Shown here piece after piece: positions 1-9,861 of a stretch of 64,000 nucleotides of DNA. Below the pieces are notes generated by a model that saw only the letters and a list, made by a program, of their open reading frames with translations, made no database searches and had not been told where the DNA came from. The stretch comes from Metridium senile (Eukaryota > Cnidaria > Anthozoa > Actiniaria > Metridiidae). The DNA lies in assembly GCA_949775045.1 (NCBI GenBank), contig OX459097.1:21997168-22061167 (forward strand), written 5' to 3'. Made by a program: the position numbers and the translations under genes. Numbering within the stretch: the first letter of the stretch is position 1; each line of letters begins with the position of its first letter.

Positions 1-809
1 TATAATGTCCAAATCTTTTTGAGGAACATTTATATCATCCATGAACTTTGTAACTCGTTTAGTAATTGTCTCAATCCAGGTTTTCTCTTTTGATGGTGCG
101 GTGTTGACAGATGTTTGTAATTGTATGTGCTTGGCTACATCAGGATGAAACATTTTAATATTTGTGATCAGATTTTCCATCTCTAGCCATAGTCTGGTCG
201 AATTTATTTCATTATTACTTGGTTGTCTGCTCTTTTCTTTAGCAAATTGAAAGACACTGACATGTTTAGCCACCAAAGGAAGAGCATGAGTTAGTTCATC
301 ACTAGTCAGGGCTTTGAAAAGTTCCTTAACTCTGCTTTGCCGGTTGATGGCTGGGACATTTAGGAAGTTTACTACTGCTTGTTTTGATGGTTTTATCTAA
401 ATAAAGAGATATTATTGATATAAATTTGTGTTGCAATTTGAATCTTCTTCTTTGTTTTTTTTTTGTTTTTTTTTTGTTTTTTTTTTTTTTATACTTTTGT
501 TTGCACTTGCTTGTTATGAATGAAAAATTGTCTTTTTAATTTTCAAAAATTTCATTTTGTTTTGTGTTTGCATTTACCTAAATCAATCATGTCAGTCTTA
601 AAAACACAATAATTATGAGAAAAGAAAATTTTGTGTAAAATAGCAGCAAGTATATTTCCTGACAAGTGGGAAAAAATATTTTCATATGAATGTTACCATA
701 CCTCTTGCTTTTGTGGTCGATGATCAGGAAATTTTTCATAGTGTTTTCGCAAACTACGGTCATTAATATATTCAGCTGGGCAATTGCAGCACTTAAATAC
801 TTTAGGCAT
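1..809 (-). CDS. C2H2-finger protein, 5' exons (partial, leaves window)
   Basis: Two minus-strand coding exons read in one frame. Exon 1 (809-702) starts MPKVFKCCNC and has 36 codons. It carries one C2H2-like finger (C-x2-C, then two histidines in the HYEKFPDH stretch) and ends at a donor reading GAG|GTATGG. Intron 701-397 contains long T runs. Exon 2 starts at 396 after TTTATTTAG and stays open for 132 codons to the window edge (IKPSKQAVVNF onward), a charged, helix-rich region with no domain I recognise. Both junctions are phase 0, which supports the splice. The gene continues to the left, so total length and role are unknown. A single N-terminal finger suggests nucleic-acid or protein binding, but this is inference. 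It lies 2.6 kb downstream of the orphan HEPN exons on the same strand. The phase 0 junctions and its own ATG argue against one being part of the other. Confidence 0.6.
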
Positions 810-1582
810 TGCAACATTACTTTATAATTGAACTACCTGGCTATTAGAATGGATAAATTGTACAATTTTCTCAAGAAAACACTAAATTAAAACAGAAGTC
901 ACCTGCAGTAGTCGAAGTAAGTTTATATTAATATTGACGCGGGCGCGTACGCGCAACGATTTATTCCTTTGTAATTAAGCGGTAAGCTAAACACATTGTT
1001 AATTCGCAATTTTCTCGCTGAATAACTCACCTAAGCCACAAAAAGCGTTTTGAAGTACTTTGTCATGCTTTTTGGAATATTTTCTCGCCACATTGCAAGC
1101 AAAATCAAATGTAAACAAAGTCTATTTTTACGAGTGAACAACGACGACAAGTCACGATCGTTTGAGTCAAATTTTTATTTATATTTCTCCATGTTTCTTT
1201 CTTTTACAATCACCAACAATTCTTGTGTATTAATAAATTGACTTAGATGAGGTTTTTGAGGCACAAAAATGGGAAATTTTGCCACATTTTACCAAATAAG
1301 TCAAATTTTCAAGATGGCGGACAAAAAATTCACATGATGAACCGCGCGGTCTGAAATTTAGGGACTGGATCGAGGGCCGCTCCATTTCTAACAACAATCC
1401 TTTTCGCGCGAGGTCTTTCGGACAGCTGGTAATTCATGACCATTTTGTCCAATATCGATGAAACAAAAGAAAAGGGAAGGTTGTTTGCATTTGGGAATTG
1501 ATCTACACTAATAATAGAGGAATGCTGACCAACTTGAATGCTAATGAATTTGATGACTTTTCGTTGCAAACTTTTCATCGAT
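810..1582. other. No gene recognised
   Basis: This is the upstream flank of the minus-strand C2H2 gene. It contains a GC-rich patch near 938-956 with alternating gcg/cgc steps that could belong to the promoter. No open frame here looks coding. Confidence 0.4.
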
Positions 1583-1677
1583 TGCCTCAGTGGCATAATG
1601 GCTTAAAGCTCGGATAAAACCAAGCAGCTCGGATAAAACCAAGCAGAAGATCTTGGTTCGAATCCTGGCATTGGCAC
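1583..1677 (+). pseudogene. tRNA-derived pseudogene or SINE head
   Basis: There is a perfect Pol III box B (GGTTCGAATCC, 1655-1665) and a degraded box A region (CTCAGTGGCATAATGGC). The segment begins TGCC and ends GGCA, as an acceptor stem would. Between the boxes a 20-base piece (agctcggataaaaccaagc) is duplicated in tandem, so a normal cloverleaf cannot form. It is best read as a tRNA-derived SINE or a dead tRNA; I see no clear tail module downstream. Confidence 0.4.
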
Positions 1678-1806
1678 TCATGATCAAAGTATTTTTTTTC
1701 GCCAAAAATCTAAAAGTAAATTATTTCTAAGTCTGATGTTCACTCGTCAGTAGAGATGGGGGGATGGGGGATGGGGGGAAGGGGGAAGGGTAATATCTGA
1801 AATATG

Positions 1807-1857
1807 GACATGAGCATTATATAATGACACATGTGCCATTATATAATGCTTCATGTT
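1807..1857. repeat. Short near-perfect palindrome
   Basis: An inverted repeat of about 23 bp per arm (gcattatataatg core) is centred on CACATGTG. It could form a cruciform or mark a deleted fold-back element. Confidence 0.6.
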
Positions 1858-2052
1858 CATTTGCATTCCATTGTTCTTCTATTGTACATCATCATTCCCC
1901 TGGGCCGCATTCAAATCCCTCCGCGTTTCAGCCGTAGATTATGCGATATACAATGCTTTCCTCGTGACCAGAGAGGGGCATCGGATTGGACAAAATGGTC
2001 ATGAATTATTAATGAGTTTTTTAAATGTAGATATGGTATCAATCATCCTTAA

Positions 2053-2626
2053 GGCCGATTTACACGGCACGATTTTGACCTAAGTCTATCGCATGCAACC
2101 TGCTCACGCCACACATACAACTCAATCGTACTGTGTAAATCAAGCCCACAACTCGTCTACGACAGACTCATACAACACGAAAAAAGTCGTAGGATTTTGA
2201 AACATGTTTTAAAATGCTACGACAATCGTAGCCGTCGTAGTCAAATATGGTAAAAAAGTGACGTATCATGTAACAAACCTTCTTTGTGTGGTACCGTGGA
2301 GTGTTTTTGCACAAAATGGCGGTTAAAAACAAAGCTGCCGGTTGTGCTGATATTTCGACGAAAAAGAAAGGGAAAAGAGTCAGAAAAATATCATTCTTTA
2401 CTGCCGAAAGAACAAAAAGACTTATTACCTAATGGAGCAAGGAACCAGTACCTTTCTAATGCTCATATAAAGATTATTTTAAGAAAATAGCAAGGCTGGC
2501 TTCACTCGAAATCGTACGAGACTTTTCCGTGTGTTGTGCGACAAGCTAGCTGTGCATGTGTAAATCAGCAGCAAGTCAAGTTGCATGCGATAGACTTAGG
2601 CGAAAATCGTGCCGTGTAAATCGGCC
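2053..2626. mobile_element. TIR element, TTAA-type target site
   Basis: Terminal inverted repeats of about 45 bp start GGCCGATTTACACGGCAC and are mirrored at the right end. The left flank is TTAA (2049-2052) and the right flank TTTA (2627-2630), which suggests a TTAA target duplication with one mutation, as in piggyBac- or Kolobok-type elements. Internal sequence contains short open frames but no transposase I can recognise, so it is probably non-autonomous. Confidence 0.65.
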
Positions 2627-2713
2627 TTTAGACGGACTACCCTATTCTATTCTATTTCTTGGTTTGGTTAACATGCCAGGTGGGGTTACCCAAGGGGTAG
2701 AGAAATCTTCTAG

Positions 2714-2974
2714 CTACAATCATGTGCAAAATTGACTTTTTGATGAGCGTTTTTGTTTCTGTTTCAAAAAAAAAAAAAAATACAAAATCTATCAATTTGA
2801 TTTGCAAACCCCCTCCCCCCCTAAGCAATGTTGATTGGTCTTTCAAATGACAACCGTTTCACATTCCCGTAATTCAACATTGATACGGGGGAGGGGGAAA
2901 CGGAAAAATGATGTTGAAATATTTTTCATATACAAACCAGCTAATGTCCGAAGGTATTTTGCACATGATTGTAG
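2714..2974. mobile_element. MITE with CTACAATCATG termini, copy 1
   Basis: The ends read CTACAATCATGTGCAAAAT and its complement. The interior has C- and G-rich tracts and a poly-A run. A second copy in the opposite orientation lies at 6609-6872. No clear target-site duplication is visible. Confidence 0.6.
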
Positions 2975-3130
2975 CTGGGGTAATCCTCCTAGAAGAATTT
3001 CGAAACAGCTTTCTGTTTACTCTCGCCATTTAGAATTACATGTCGAATATAATATAGCAAGTTAGCCTCTGGAAACCAATTATCATTGAGAAGTATGTGA
3101 AACGCTTTACAAACATCACATATACATACG

Positions 3131-3314
3131 CCTACTTACAAAACATTGTCATACAATATTTGAACATTTGTAGTTTACTGGATTAGGAATAAATAAAAAG
3201 TACAAAAGAAGATCATTGAAGCATAACTCTTTCCTTTGTACTTTTAATTTATTCCTAATCCACTAAATTACAAATGTTCAAATGTTTGTATCACAACGTT
3301 TTTACAAGTACGTG
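3131..3314. mobile_element. Hairpin MITE (CCTACTT family), copy 1
   Basis: This is a nearly complete hairpin of about 180 bp whose stem contains ATTAGGAATAAAT and AAAGTACAAAAGAA and their complements. Related copies occur at 5959-6138 and, more diverged, at 27549-27703. It sits just downstream of the orphan HEPN exons. Confidence 0.65.
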
Positions 3315-3394
3315 TATACACATCATTTAGCATACAAAGCAATATAATAGTGCAGGCCTAAAAGAATTTTTAAGCCTATATATATTGTACTCAC

Positions 3395-4003
3395 TTGTAT
3401 TTAAAACACGTAAAATTTCGTCATCTTGGTTTACACATTCCTCCATCAATGATGTCTGCTCATTCAATGGTAGCATCAAATCTATTAAGAAAGGCAAAAG
3501 ATATAACCCATGCAAGATGTATTTCAATTCTGATACAACGATTGTAAAACCGCTCTCTGCATAAAATACCAAACATACCTTGTTTAACCTTCTGTAAATC
3601 CTCTGACGTAGCACCAAATACTTGTAATGCATTACAAACAGCATCCCACAACTTCTCAAAGTCAGCGGTTGCAAACTTCCCATTAGGAACATGAGAAACA
3701 ATTGATTTTGTCTCTCTCAAGCATTTTAGGGATCTTACTAAAGTTGGGCTTGTTTCCATTGGAGGCAAGGTTTTGAGAAGGGCATTCACCAGTAAATTTA
3801 AATCCCACCTTGTTGTATCACCAGACATTACTCTGTTTTTCTCATATGGAAATGGTCTGAACTTGGTCAGTAAGTCCCTGCCATTCTGAGCGCAATCTGT
3901 CCACGGCATAAATGTCCCGACATCATCCCACTTACGAATGAAAAGCCGTCGTAATGTGGGAACGCCTACTCTAGTAAGTAGTAGCGCCAGACAACAGTAG
4001 TTC
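3395..4003 (-). pseudogene. Orphan HEPN (DZIP3-like) exon pair
   Basis: Exon 4003-3579 follows an acceptor (TTGACAG) and reads NYCCLALLLTRVGVPTLRR, then RKWDDVGTFMPWTDCAQNG, ending at donor GTATGT. Exon 3481-3395 follows TTAATAG and ends at GTGAGT. Exon sizes (425 and 87 nt), phases and most residues match the first two exons of the HEPN-NACHT gene at 28-33 kb, so this is a paralogue of its HEPN domain (family: DZIP3/hRUL138-like HEPN). The R-x4-H RNase motif present in the paralogue is K-S-I-V-S-H here, so the arginine is lost. No coiled-coil or NACHT exon follows in the remaining 3.4 kb of the window. Either a truncated duplicate, or the 5' part of a gene whose later exons lie far to the left. 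Both exons are open and their splice sites intact, so a recent or functional copy cannot be excluded. Confidence 0.65.
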
Positions 4004-4070
4004 CTGTCAATGTAAATTTATTATAACATAGTTACAAGTTGGTGGATTGGTTTCAACTTTATGCTATTAT

Positions 4071-4200
4071 TATATCAAAAACATATTAGAAATTATGGGA
4101 TGGCTTAGCTGATATTTTTTTCATATAGCCCTGATAATAGTCCATCAGAAAAAAATATCAGCTAAGCCATCCCATAATTTCTAATATGTTTTTGATATAT
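4071..4200. repeat. Hairpin inverted repeat
   Basis: Arms of about 55 bp (core AAATTATGGGATGGCTTAGC) are nearly perfect complements around a short spacer. A related hairpin with a similar AAATTATGGGAT core lies at 45375-45480 inside a mariner-like element, which suggests a shared MITE family. Confidence 0.65.
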
Positions 4201-4411
4201 ATTTATATATATCTGAGGTGGACAACGTTATTGCAACCAGCTATATAATATTTAAACTTATCTGCTTGTCTATACCATGTTAACGGTCATTCATTGTAAC
4301 TTGCCTGATGAGTGTGATCATTTTTTCAAAATCTCCATACGAAACACAATACGAAACAGATTTGTAGCAATAAAACAATGAAAATCTAAAGACGTAAACT
4401 CATATTTTTCT

Positions 4412-4456
4412 ATACAACGCTGTTTCGTAAGACCTTACGGTCTCACTCATCAGGAG
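4412..4456 (-). ncRNA. Hammerhead-ribozyme-like motif 1
   Basis: On the minus strand the sequence gives CTGATGA, then a 7-bp stem II (GTGAGACC / GGTCTTAC) closed by a GTAA loop, then GAAA. A 3-bp stem III (ACA / TGT) with loop GCGT follows, and then A at the expected cleavage position. This is the hammerhead core order. Stem I next to the core is poor: one mismatch, then two pairs. Short stem III hammerheads are known in Penelope-like elements, and such an element lies immediately downstream. Activity is not shown. Confidence 0.55.
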
Positions 4457-4874
4457 TTTTAATTGACTGATTAAAACTGTACAGAATATACTGGATTTAC
4501 TGAATTTACATATGATTGTTTAGTTATAACGCTGAAGTTCCTTATTCCTGTGTCTGCACGATGAAATGAGTTTATGGATTATGCCACGAATCAATTGGTC
4601 AGATTTCCGATGAGAAATAGCCTAAGTACTACTGGTCACGTGTCAGTTATATGTGTATATATGTATTTCTGAGGTGGACAACGATATTGCAACCAGCTAT
4701 ATATATATATATATATTTTTTTTTTTTCTGGTGGACAACCTTTTTGAGATCGGCTGTATATATGTATATTTATATATATCTGGATGTGTCTATTCTAACG
4801 GTAAAGTGCTCAATACATTAAAAATGTAGAGCGTTATAGATTGTAGGTGGATTAATGACAAGACATCACTTTTT

Positions 4875-4914
4875 CTGTAACTCCGAGTTTCACGCCTACG
4901 CGATCTTCAGACAG
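4875..4914 (-). ncRNA. Hammerhead-ribozyme-like motif 2 (left arm)
   Basis: The minus strand reads CTGT, then CTGAAGA, then TCGC-GTAG-GCGT, then GAAA, then a short stem III (ACT / AGT), then T, then ACAG. CTGT pairs with ACAG as a 4-bp stem I. Position 7 of the core is A, which the hammerhead consensus allows. The stem II closing pair is T-T, a weakness. The equivalent site in the right arm is at 6179-6218. Confidence 0.5.
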
Positions 4915-4984
4915 ACTTTAATGAATAATAATCCTTTACTGTAATATATATATACCTGAGGCGTTATAATTGTAGTGTAATCTA

Positions 4985-5866
4985 TTGTTTCGTAGAGTGG
5001 CTTCCAACCATCCACCTTACATAATTAAACAACTACCCGCAGCAATCAACCGCAGAATATCCGACATTTCATACAATGAAGAAGCATTCAACGCAGCCAA
5101 ACCACTCTACGAAACAGCACTAAAAAACAGTGGATTCAACGAGACCCTCACATACAATAGCCATCACGCATCTTCACCACAAAGAAGAAACAGAAAAAGA
5201 AACATCATCTGGTTTAACCCTCCATTTAGTAAAAACGTCCAAACCAACGTAGGAAAAACATTTCTTAACCTCATTCAAAAGCACTTCCCTCATAATCACA
5301 AGTTCCACTGCCTTTTTAACAAAAACATCGTCAAAGTCAGCTACAGTTGCATGGAAAACATGACCAGCATGATCAATAAACACAACAAGACAATAATTAA
5401 CAACAGCTCCACAACCTCTTCACAGAACGATTGCAACTGCCGGAAAAAAGACCAATGCCCACTAGAAAACAACTGCCTCACAATCAGCACAGTGTACAAC
5501 GCACAAGTAACCACAGAAGACGACACACCCGCTAAAAACTACATCGGACTGACAGAAGGAACGTTTAAACAACGTTATACGCAACACAAGCTATCATTCA
5601 GAAACAGAAAATACGCCAACAGCACCGAACTATCAAAACATATATGGACACTTCAAGACAACAAGAAAATTTACAACATCTAATGGTCAACCATCACCTC
5701 AGCACAAGCCTACAATGATATTTCTAAGAAATGCAGTCTCTGCTTAGCAGAAAAATTGAACATTATCAAAGCCAACAAAGCCAATCTATTCAACAAAAGA
5801 TCAGAACTTATTTCTAAATGCCGTCACGAAAACAAATACTACTTGATAAACACTAGGATAACGTAA
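4985..5866 (+). pseudogene. Penelope-like element C-terminal region with GIY-YIG endonuclease
   Basis: The frame reads RVASNHPPYIIKQLPAAINR, then IIWFNPPFSKNV, KVSYSCMENM, a cysteine-rich block (CNCRKKDQCPLENNC) and a GIY-YIG signature as YIGLTEGTFKQRYTQHK. This is the conserved 3' end of animal Penelope-like elements with a GIY-YIG nuclease, which nicks target DNA for reverse transcription. The reverse transcriptase part is missing and no ATG opens the frame. An in-frame TAA at 5681-5683 interrupts the frame. Reading continues for 60 more codons with family-typical residues (KKCSLCLAEKLNI, NKRSELISKCRHENKYYL) to a stop at 5864-5866. It is a 5'-truncated, mutated relic. Confidence 0.8.
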
Positions 5867-5958
5867 ATTTTCGCACCTCGATAGAACAATAGCACTATTG
5901 TAAATACATAATACTCTAATTATAAACCACAACAATAGATTACACTACAATTATAGCG

Positions 5959-6138
5959 CCTACTTGCAAGAACGTTGTCATACGAAAAAAGAACATTTGT
6001 ATTTAGTGTATTAGGAATAAATTAAAAGTACAAAAGAAAGAGTTCAGCTTCAGTGATCATCTTTTGTACTTTTAATTTATTCCTAACCAACTAAATACAA
6101 ATTTTCTTTTTTCGTATGACAACGTTCTTGCAAGTAGG
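5959..6138. mobile_element. Hairpin MITE (CCTACTT family), copy 2
   Basis: The ends read CCTACTTGCAAGAACGTTG and its complement. Arms are almost perfect over about 75 bp around the same AGGAATAAATTAAAAGTAC stem as copy 1. It is inserted in the right arm of the Penelope-like element, interrupting the match with the left arm, so it is younger than that element. Confidence 0.75.
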
Positions 6139-6178
6139 TTAATATATATTATAGTAAAGGATTATAATTCATTAAAGT

Positions 6179-6218
6179 CTGTCTGAAGATCTCGTAAGCG
6201 TGAAACTCCGAGTTACAG
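6179..6218 (+). ncRNA. Hammerhead-ribozyme-like motif 3 (right arm)
   Basis: The sequence reads CTGT, CTGAAGA, TCTC-GTAA-GCGT, GAAA, ACT/AGT stem III, T, ACAG. Stem I (4 bp) is perfect. Stem II has one C-T mismatch and a T-T closing pair, so this copy is probably weaker than the left-arm copy. It is the inverted counterpart of motif 2. Confidence 0.45.
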
Positions 6219-6608
6219 AAAAAGTGATGTCTTGTCGTTAATCTACCTACAATATAGATATATATATATACAAAAAAAGCCTGTCGGAATGAAAGTTTAG
6301 TGTATTTGTTGTTTCTATCGTTAATATATATAAATTTGATTTGATTTGATTTGATTTATACATGTCAGGAAAATATGACATTTATCAATGATTCCTTTGG
6401 TATATTCAGTAAAAATGTGATTTTCTATTACATACATAACGAGAGATGTATGCACTAAAAACTCCTAAAAATAATTTGTGAAATCAATATGTAAATCAAG
6501 TGAGGCAAGTCAATTTGTAAGCAGGTAACATGCGACAGTTGTAGTCGAAAATTGACCTTACGATCGCCTATGATCGCGCGAGGTCGCCTAAGAAATAATA
6601 AGTCTAGA

Positions 6609-6872
6609 CTACAATCATGTTCAAAATACCTTGGGACATTATTTGCATGGTTTTAACATGAAAAATATTTCAACATCATTTTTCCGTTCCCCCCTCTCCC
6701 CCGTTTCAATGTTGAATTGTGGGAATGTGAAACGGTTGTCATTTGAAAGACCAATCAACATTGCTTAGGGGGGAGGGGGTTTGCACGTCAAATTGATAGA
6801 TTTTGCATATATTTTTAAACGCAAACAAAAACGCCATTGAAAATGTCCCAACAATTTTGCACATGATTGTAG
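6609..6872. mobile_element. MITE with CTACAATCATG termini, copy 2
   Basis: This is the same family as 2714-2974, in inverted orientation, with the same GGGGGAGGGGG tracts and the shared core TTGAAAGACCAATCAACATTG read from the other strand. Confidence 0.65.
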
Positions 6873-6934
6873 TTCAAATAATTTTTTTAAATTTTTTTAT
6901 TCCTTCTTATATTTCAAATTTGAAATAAAATGGT

Positions 6935-7275
6935 TTATGGTTGAAAATGTGTTTTACCTTTCCTCTTCGTCCATTTGTCAGTAATAGAACAATTTAATAC
7001 TTGTGAAAACTGCAATACAAATAATATATCCATGTCAATATTGTGCATGATTGAACTTATATCTTACAATGACTTCACGACTTGTTTACATTATCAAGAA
7101 TCATAACGATTTAGAATATAAACATTTCCTCCAATAATCTCGTTATCCTTCCTTAAATACTTGTAACATAACAGTCCACATTTTTTGGTGCTTTCTTATA
7201 TTTCGGACTACACTCTGAATTTATCAATTTTGTTCGGTCTTTTCAGGACCCCCCGGGCTGCGTTAAAATTCAAAA
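6935..7275. repeat. Segmental duplication block, part 1
   Basis: This closely matches 47750-48095 (shared blocks CGTCCATTTGTCAGT, TCTCGTTATCCTTCC, CTTATATTTCGGACTACAC). Together with 9290-9855 it forms an ordered copy of the region upstream of gene B. No coding potential is apparent. Confidence 0.7.
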
Positions 7276-7964
7276 CATGTTTTTGTTGTATATTAACTTA
7301 CTTTTACTTCTAATTCACCCTGACTTTGGTCACGGCCTCGACTGATTAAAATCAAAAATAAATATCAGAGGAGGGTGTTCACGGTTCGCAAAGGATCATG
7401 GGTGATAAACGGATTTTCGCTTCTGTGTTTGAATCAGTTGTCGAGTGAGGAGCTCAGTTAGGAGTTCTAATGAACGATACTACTGTCAAAAGGAGCATCA
7501 AGAAATATTTTTCATAAAGGATGTCCAGGAGAGAGTTCATATTAATGATTTGGAGAAAACTTAAGTAGCAGTTCATGGTTATTGTTGTCTACATCGAACA
7601 ATTTCGTCGTGTGCTAACAATTTGAACTAAATTAATGTTAAAAGAAGTGATTGCATGACCGACAGCCAGACACTGTTGTGAAATTATAACTCCGTGCCAA
7701 ATTATTTGTTTTTAATAGCCATATCTTTTAGAATCAAAACATGGGATTCTTATTAAACTTATCTGAGAAGTTCTGGGTGCTATCCAAATGTTTGACAATC
7801 GATTGATTTGAACTCGACTCCTAATGATATCTCTTATACTCTCCACAGTTGTTCTTTGACTATATATATTGGATTTCATTTCAAATTTGAAAGCAAATTT
7901 TCTGTATGAATTTAGCTTTGTAAGATCAACACTCGTGAAATTCCATGATATGTACAGAAACTAT
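7276..7964. other. No gene recognised
   Basis: AT-rich sequence absent from the paralogous block at 47.7-48.8 kb. I see no coding frame or structured repeat. Confidence 0.4.
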
Positions 7965-7968
7965 TTAA

Positions 7969-8909
7969 GGTAGTTCGGGACTCATGGATTCCTTCGATAG
8001 AATTTTCTTAAACTTTTTCCACATAAAATATGACATAGGTAGAGCTCAAAACTGAAATAAAAAAGGGGGGTCACCGTGTTCGTTTTAGAACTGTGAGGGG
8101 TGGTGTAAGGCACTTTTTTGCCTAATTTGGTTCCAAAATATGCTCACTAAATTCGTTAGAAATAAAATTACTACAATAACCAGCAATATCTTTACTCAAA
8201 TATTACGACAGATTCTCACAAAATAGATCTTTTGCTATTTTGCTATTGTTATCATATCTTCCAGCCTTTGAAAAGCCAAAGATTTGGCTATTTAATGAAC
8301 GATTCAAAGTATTACCAGAGTCATTTTTTGTGGTCATGATCCTACAAAAGTCAAAATTACTATAGAATGCTCTCGAAAACGATATTAATTTTTTTTAAGA
8401 TTCAAAATGATTATCATATGAGCAATGTGAAAAGCGAAAAAAAATTGGGGATCACCGTACTAATAGGCGAGTTATTAGCGACCAAATCCATTTTTCTTGT
8501 CAAAAAAACACGGCAACGGTCCGCGAGGTACTGGGTTCTAGTACTTTAAACATCTGCTTGAAACTTGTGAAATTGTCATTGTCATCTCCAGAAACCCTAA
8601 AACCTATTTTGTATTAGTTTTAAGACTAAAGACGTCAAAATTATATTTTATCTATTCATTTTTACAAAGTCGTAAATTTGTTGTTTTGAGACTAAACAGC
8701 GACCATGTTAAGTAGTGAAAATCTGAGCATGTTTCGAAAAACGTCCCATTTTACCTCCAAAGCTGCATGAAATAACACAATACTTTCTTAATTTATAGAT
8801 AAGGATTCAAATTAAGATATTATTAAGATAAATTTTCAAAAAACGCAAATAAATGGTGAAAAACGAGATGCGCGAAATGGATGCGCAGTAGCAAGAGTCC
8901 CGAACTACC
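7969..8909. mobile_element. TTAA-flanked TIR element
   Basis: The ends read GGTAGTTCGGGACTC and GAGTCCCGAACTACC, flanked on both sides by intact TTAA (7965-7968 and 8910-8913). A TTAA duplication is typical of piggyBac and Kolobok elements. No transposase frame is visible, so it is a non-autonomous copy. Confidence 0.75.
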
Positions 8910-8913
8910 TTAA

Positions 8914-9289
8914 GAGCGTTTTGATTGGTTGGCCGAGTCACGTGTACCGTGATCAATCTCCTCTGAGTAAATATCAACGTTAATTAACGCTTGGGAAAGT
9001 GATGTGTTCTGTCATCGCATGGTTGAAAAACCACTTTAAAACCAGTTTATAATTAGATAGCCCATAATGTTTTACATCGAGAAACTTGGATGTAAATAAC
9101 CGGCTGCCGGCAGAGGTTTTTTTCCTCGTCGTTCCAGGTAAGAGAGAAAGAAATATCTGCTCGCAGGGTATCCCCCCGCGAAAGAACGTCTGTTTTCTCA
9201 GGCTACAGTTTTTGTTGCCTTCTTATATTTCGGGTTATACTATCTATTTTGCTCGTATTTTTCTGGCTTTGAATCTGGCGGCTATGATC
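8914..9289. other. No gene recognised
   Basis: Unique sequence with a short block near 9205-9300 resembling the repeat at 7190-7275 and 48010-48100 (CTTCTTATATTTCGG). No gene is seen. Confidence 0.35.
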
Positions 9290-9855
9290 CCCGGGGTTAA
9301 AACAATAGATTGTTATGGATTTGAAATCATGCATGTTAAATTATGGTAATTTATTCAAATTTCATAATCAATTCCATTGAGAGTCATAGCTGTTTTTTCT
9401 TTTGTGAAATTGTTCAAAAAACAGTATTTATTCCCAACAATAAGCGAGATATTTAGTCAAATAAAGAAAATATATAACTTTTTTGGTCGAGTAGTCTCAG
9501 TTTTTGTCGGTAATAATGTGCTTATTGATGATTTTTTCAAACTCACAAACGCTTGTCCCCCGCTGATCATCGAGCTTTTGCGACGCGTCTCACAAACATT
9601 CACATTTTCAAACTTTTTCCATCGATATTTCGACAGGCTGTTTGCTTAACTATCAATATTCCTCATAGCGATGACTTTGAACTATAACTGTAAAACACAA
9701 CGGTCTTACTAACCTTGTTTTCAGAGCGAAAGAACCTTGCAGCAACATGGCGTTCGTGGAATAAAAAGTAGCTAGACTTCCGGGAACTAGTCTCATTCCC
9801 AGGCCACTCTCTTCATATTATCACGTGACAAAGTTGCGTATATGCTAAAACTAAG
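9290..9855. repeat. Segmental duplication block, part 2
   Basis: This matches 48100-48775 nearly base for base over long runs (CAATAAGCGAGATATTTAGT, TCGAGTAGTCTCAGTTTTTG, CAGGCCACTCTCTTCATATT). Homology stops where the CACAGG fold-back is inserted on this side and where the assembly gap begins on the other. Confidence 0.75.
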
Positions 9856-9861
9856 GTTACC

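Larger units (their letters stand above)
4836..6254. mobile_element. Penelope-like element remnant between inverted arms
   Basis: The left arm (about 4836-4990) and right arm (about 5929-6254) are inverted copies sharing the gtgtaatctattgt and ACTCCGAGTTACAG blocks. The right arm is interrupted by the hairpin MITE at 5959-6138. Between the arms lies the 3' coding part of a Penelope-like retroelement. Penelope elements often carry terminal repeats in inverted order and hammerheads within them, which fits what is seen. Repeated 'ctgaggtggacaacg' blocks at 4211 and 4669 on the 5' side look like further terminal-repeat debris. Confidence 0.6.

Noticed and set aside
4305..4350. CCTGATGAGTG ... CATACGAAAC as another hammerhead
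   Set aside because: The core words are present, but the segment between them does not pair as a stem II.
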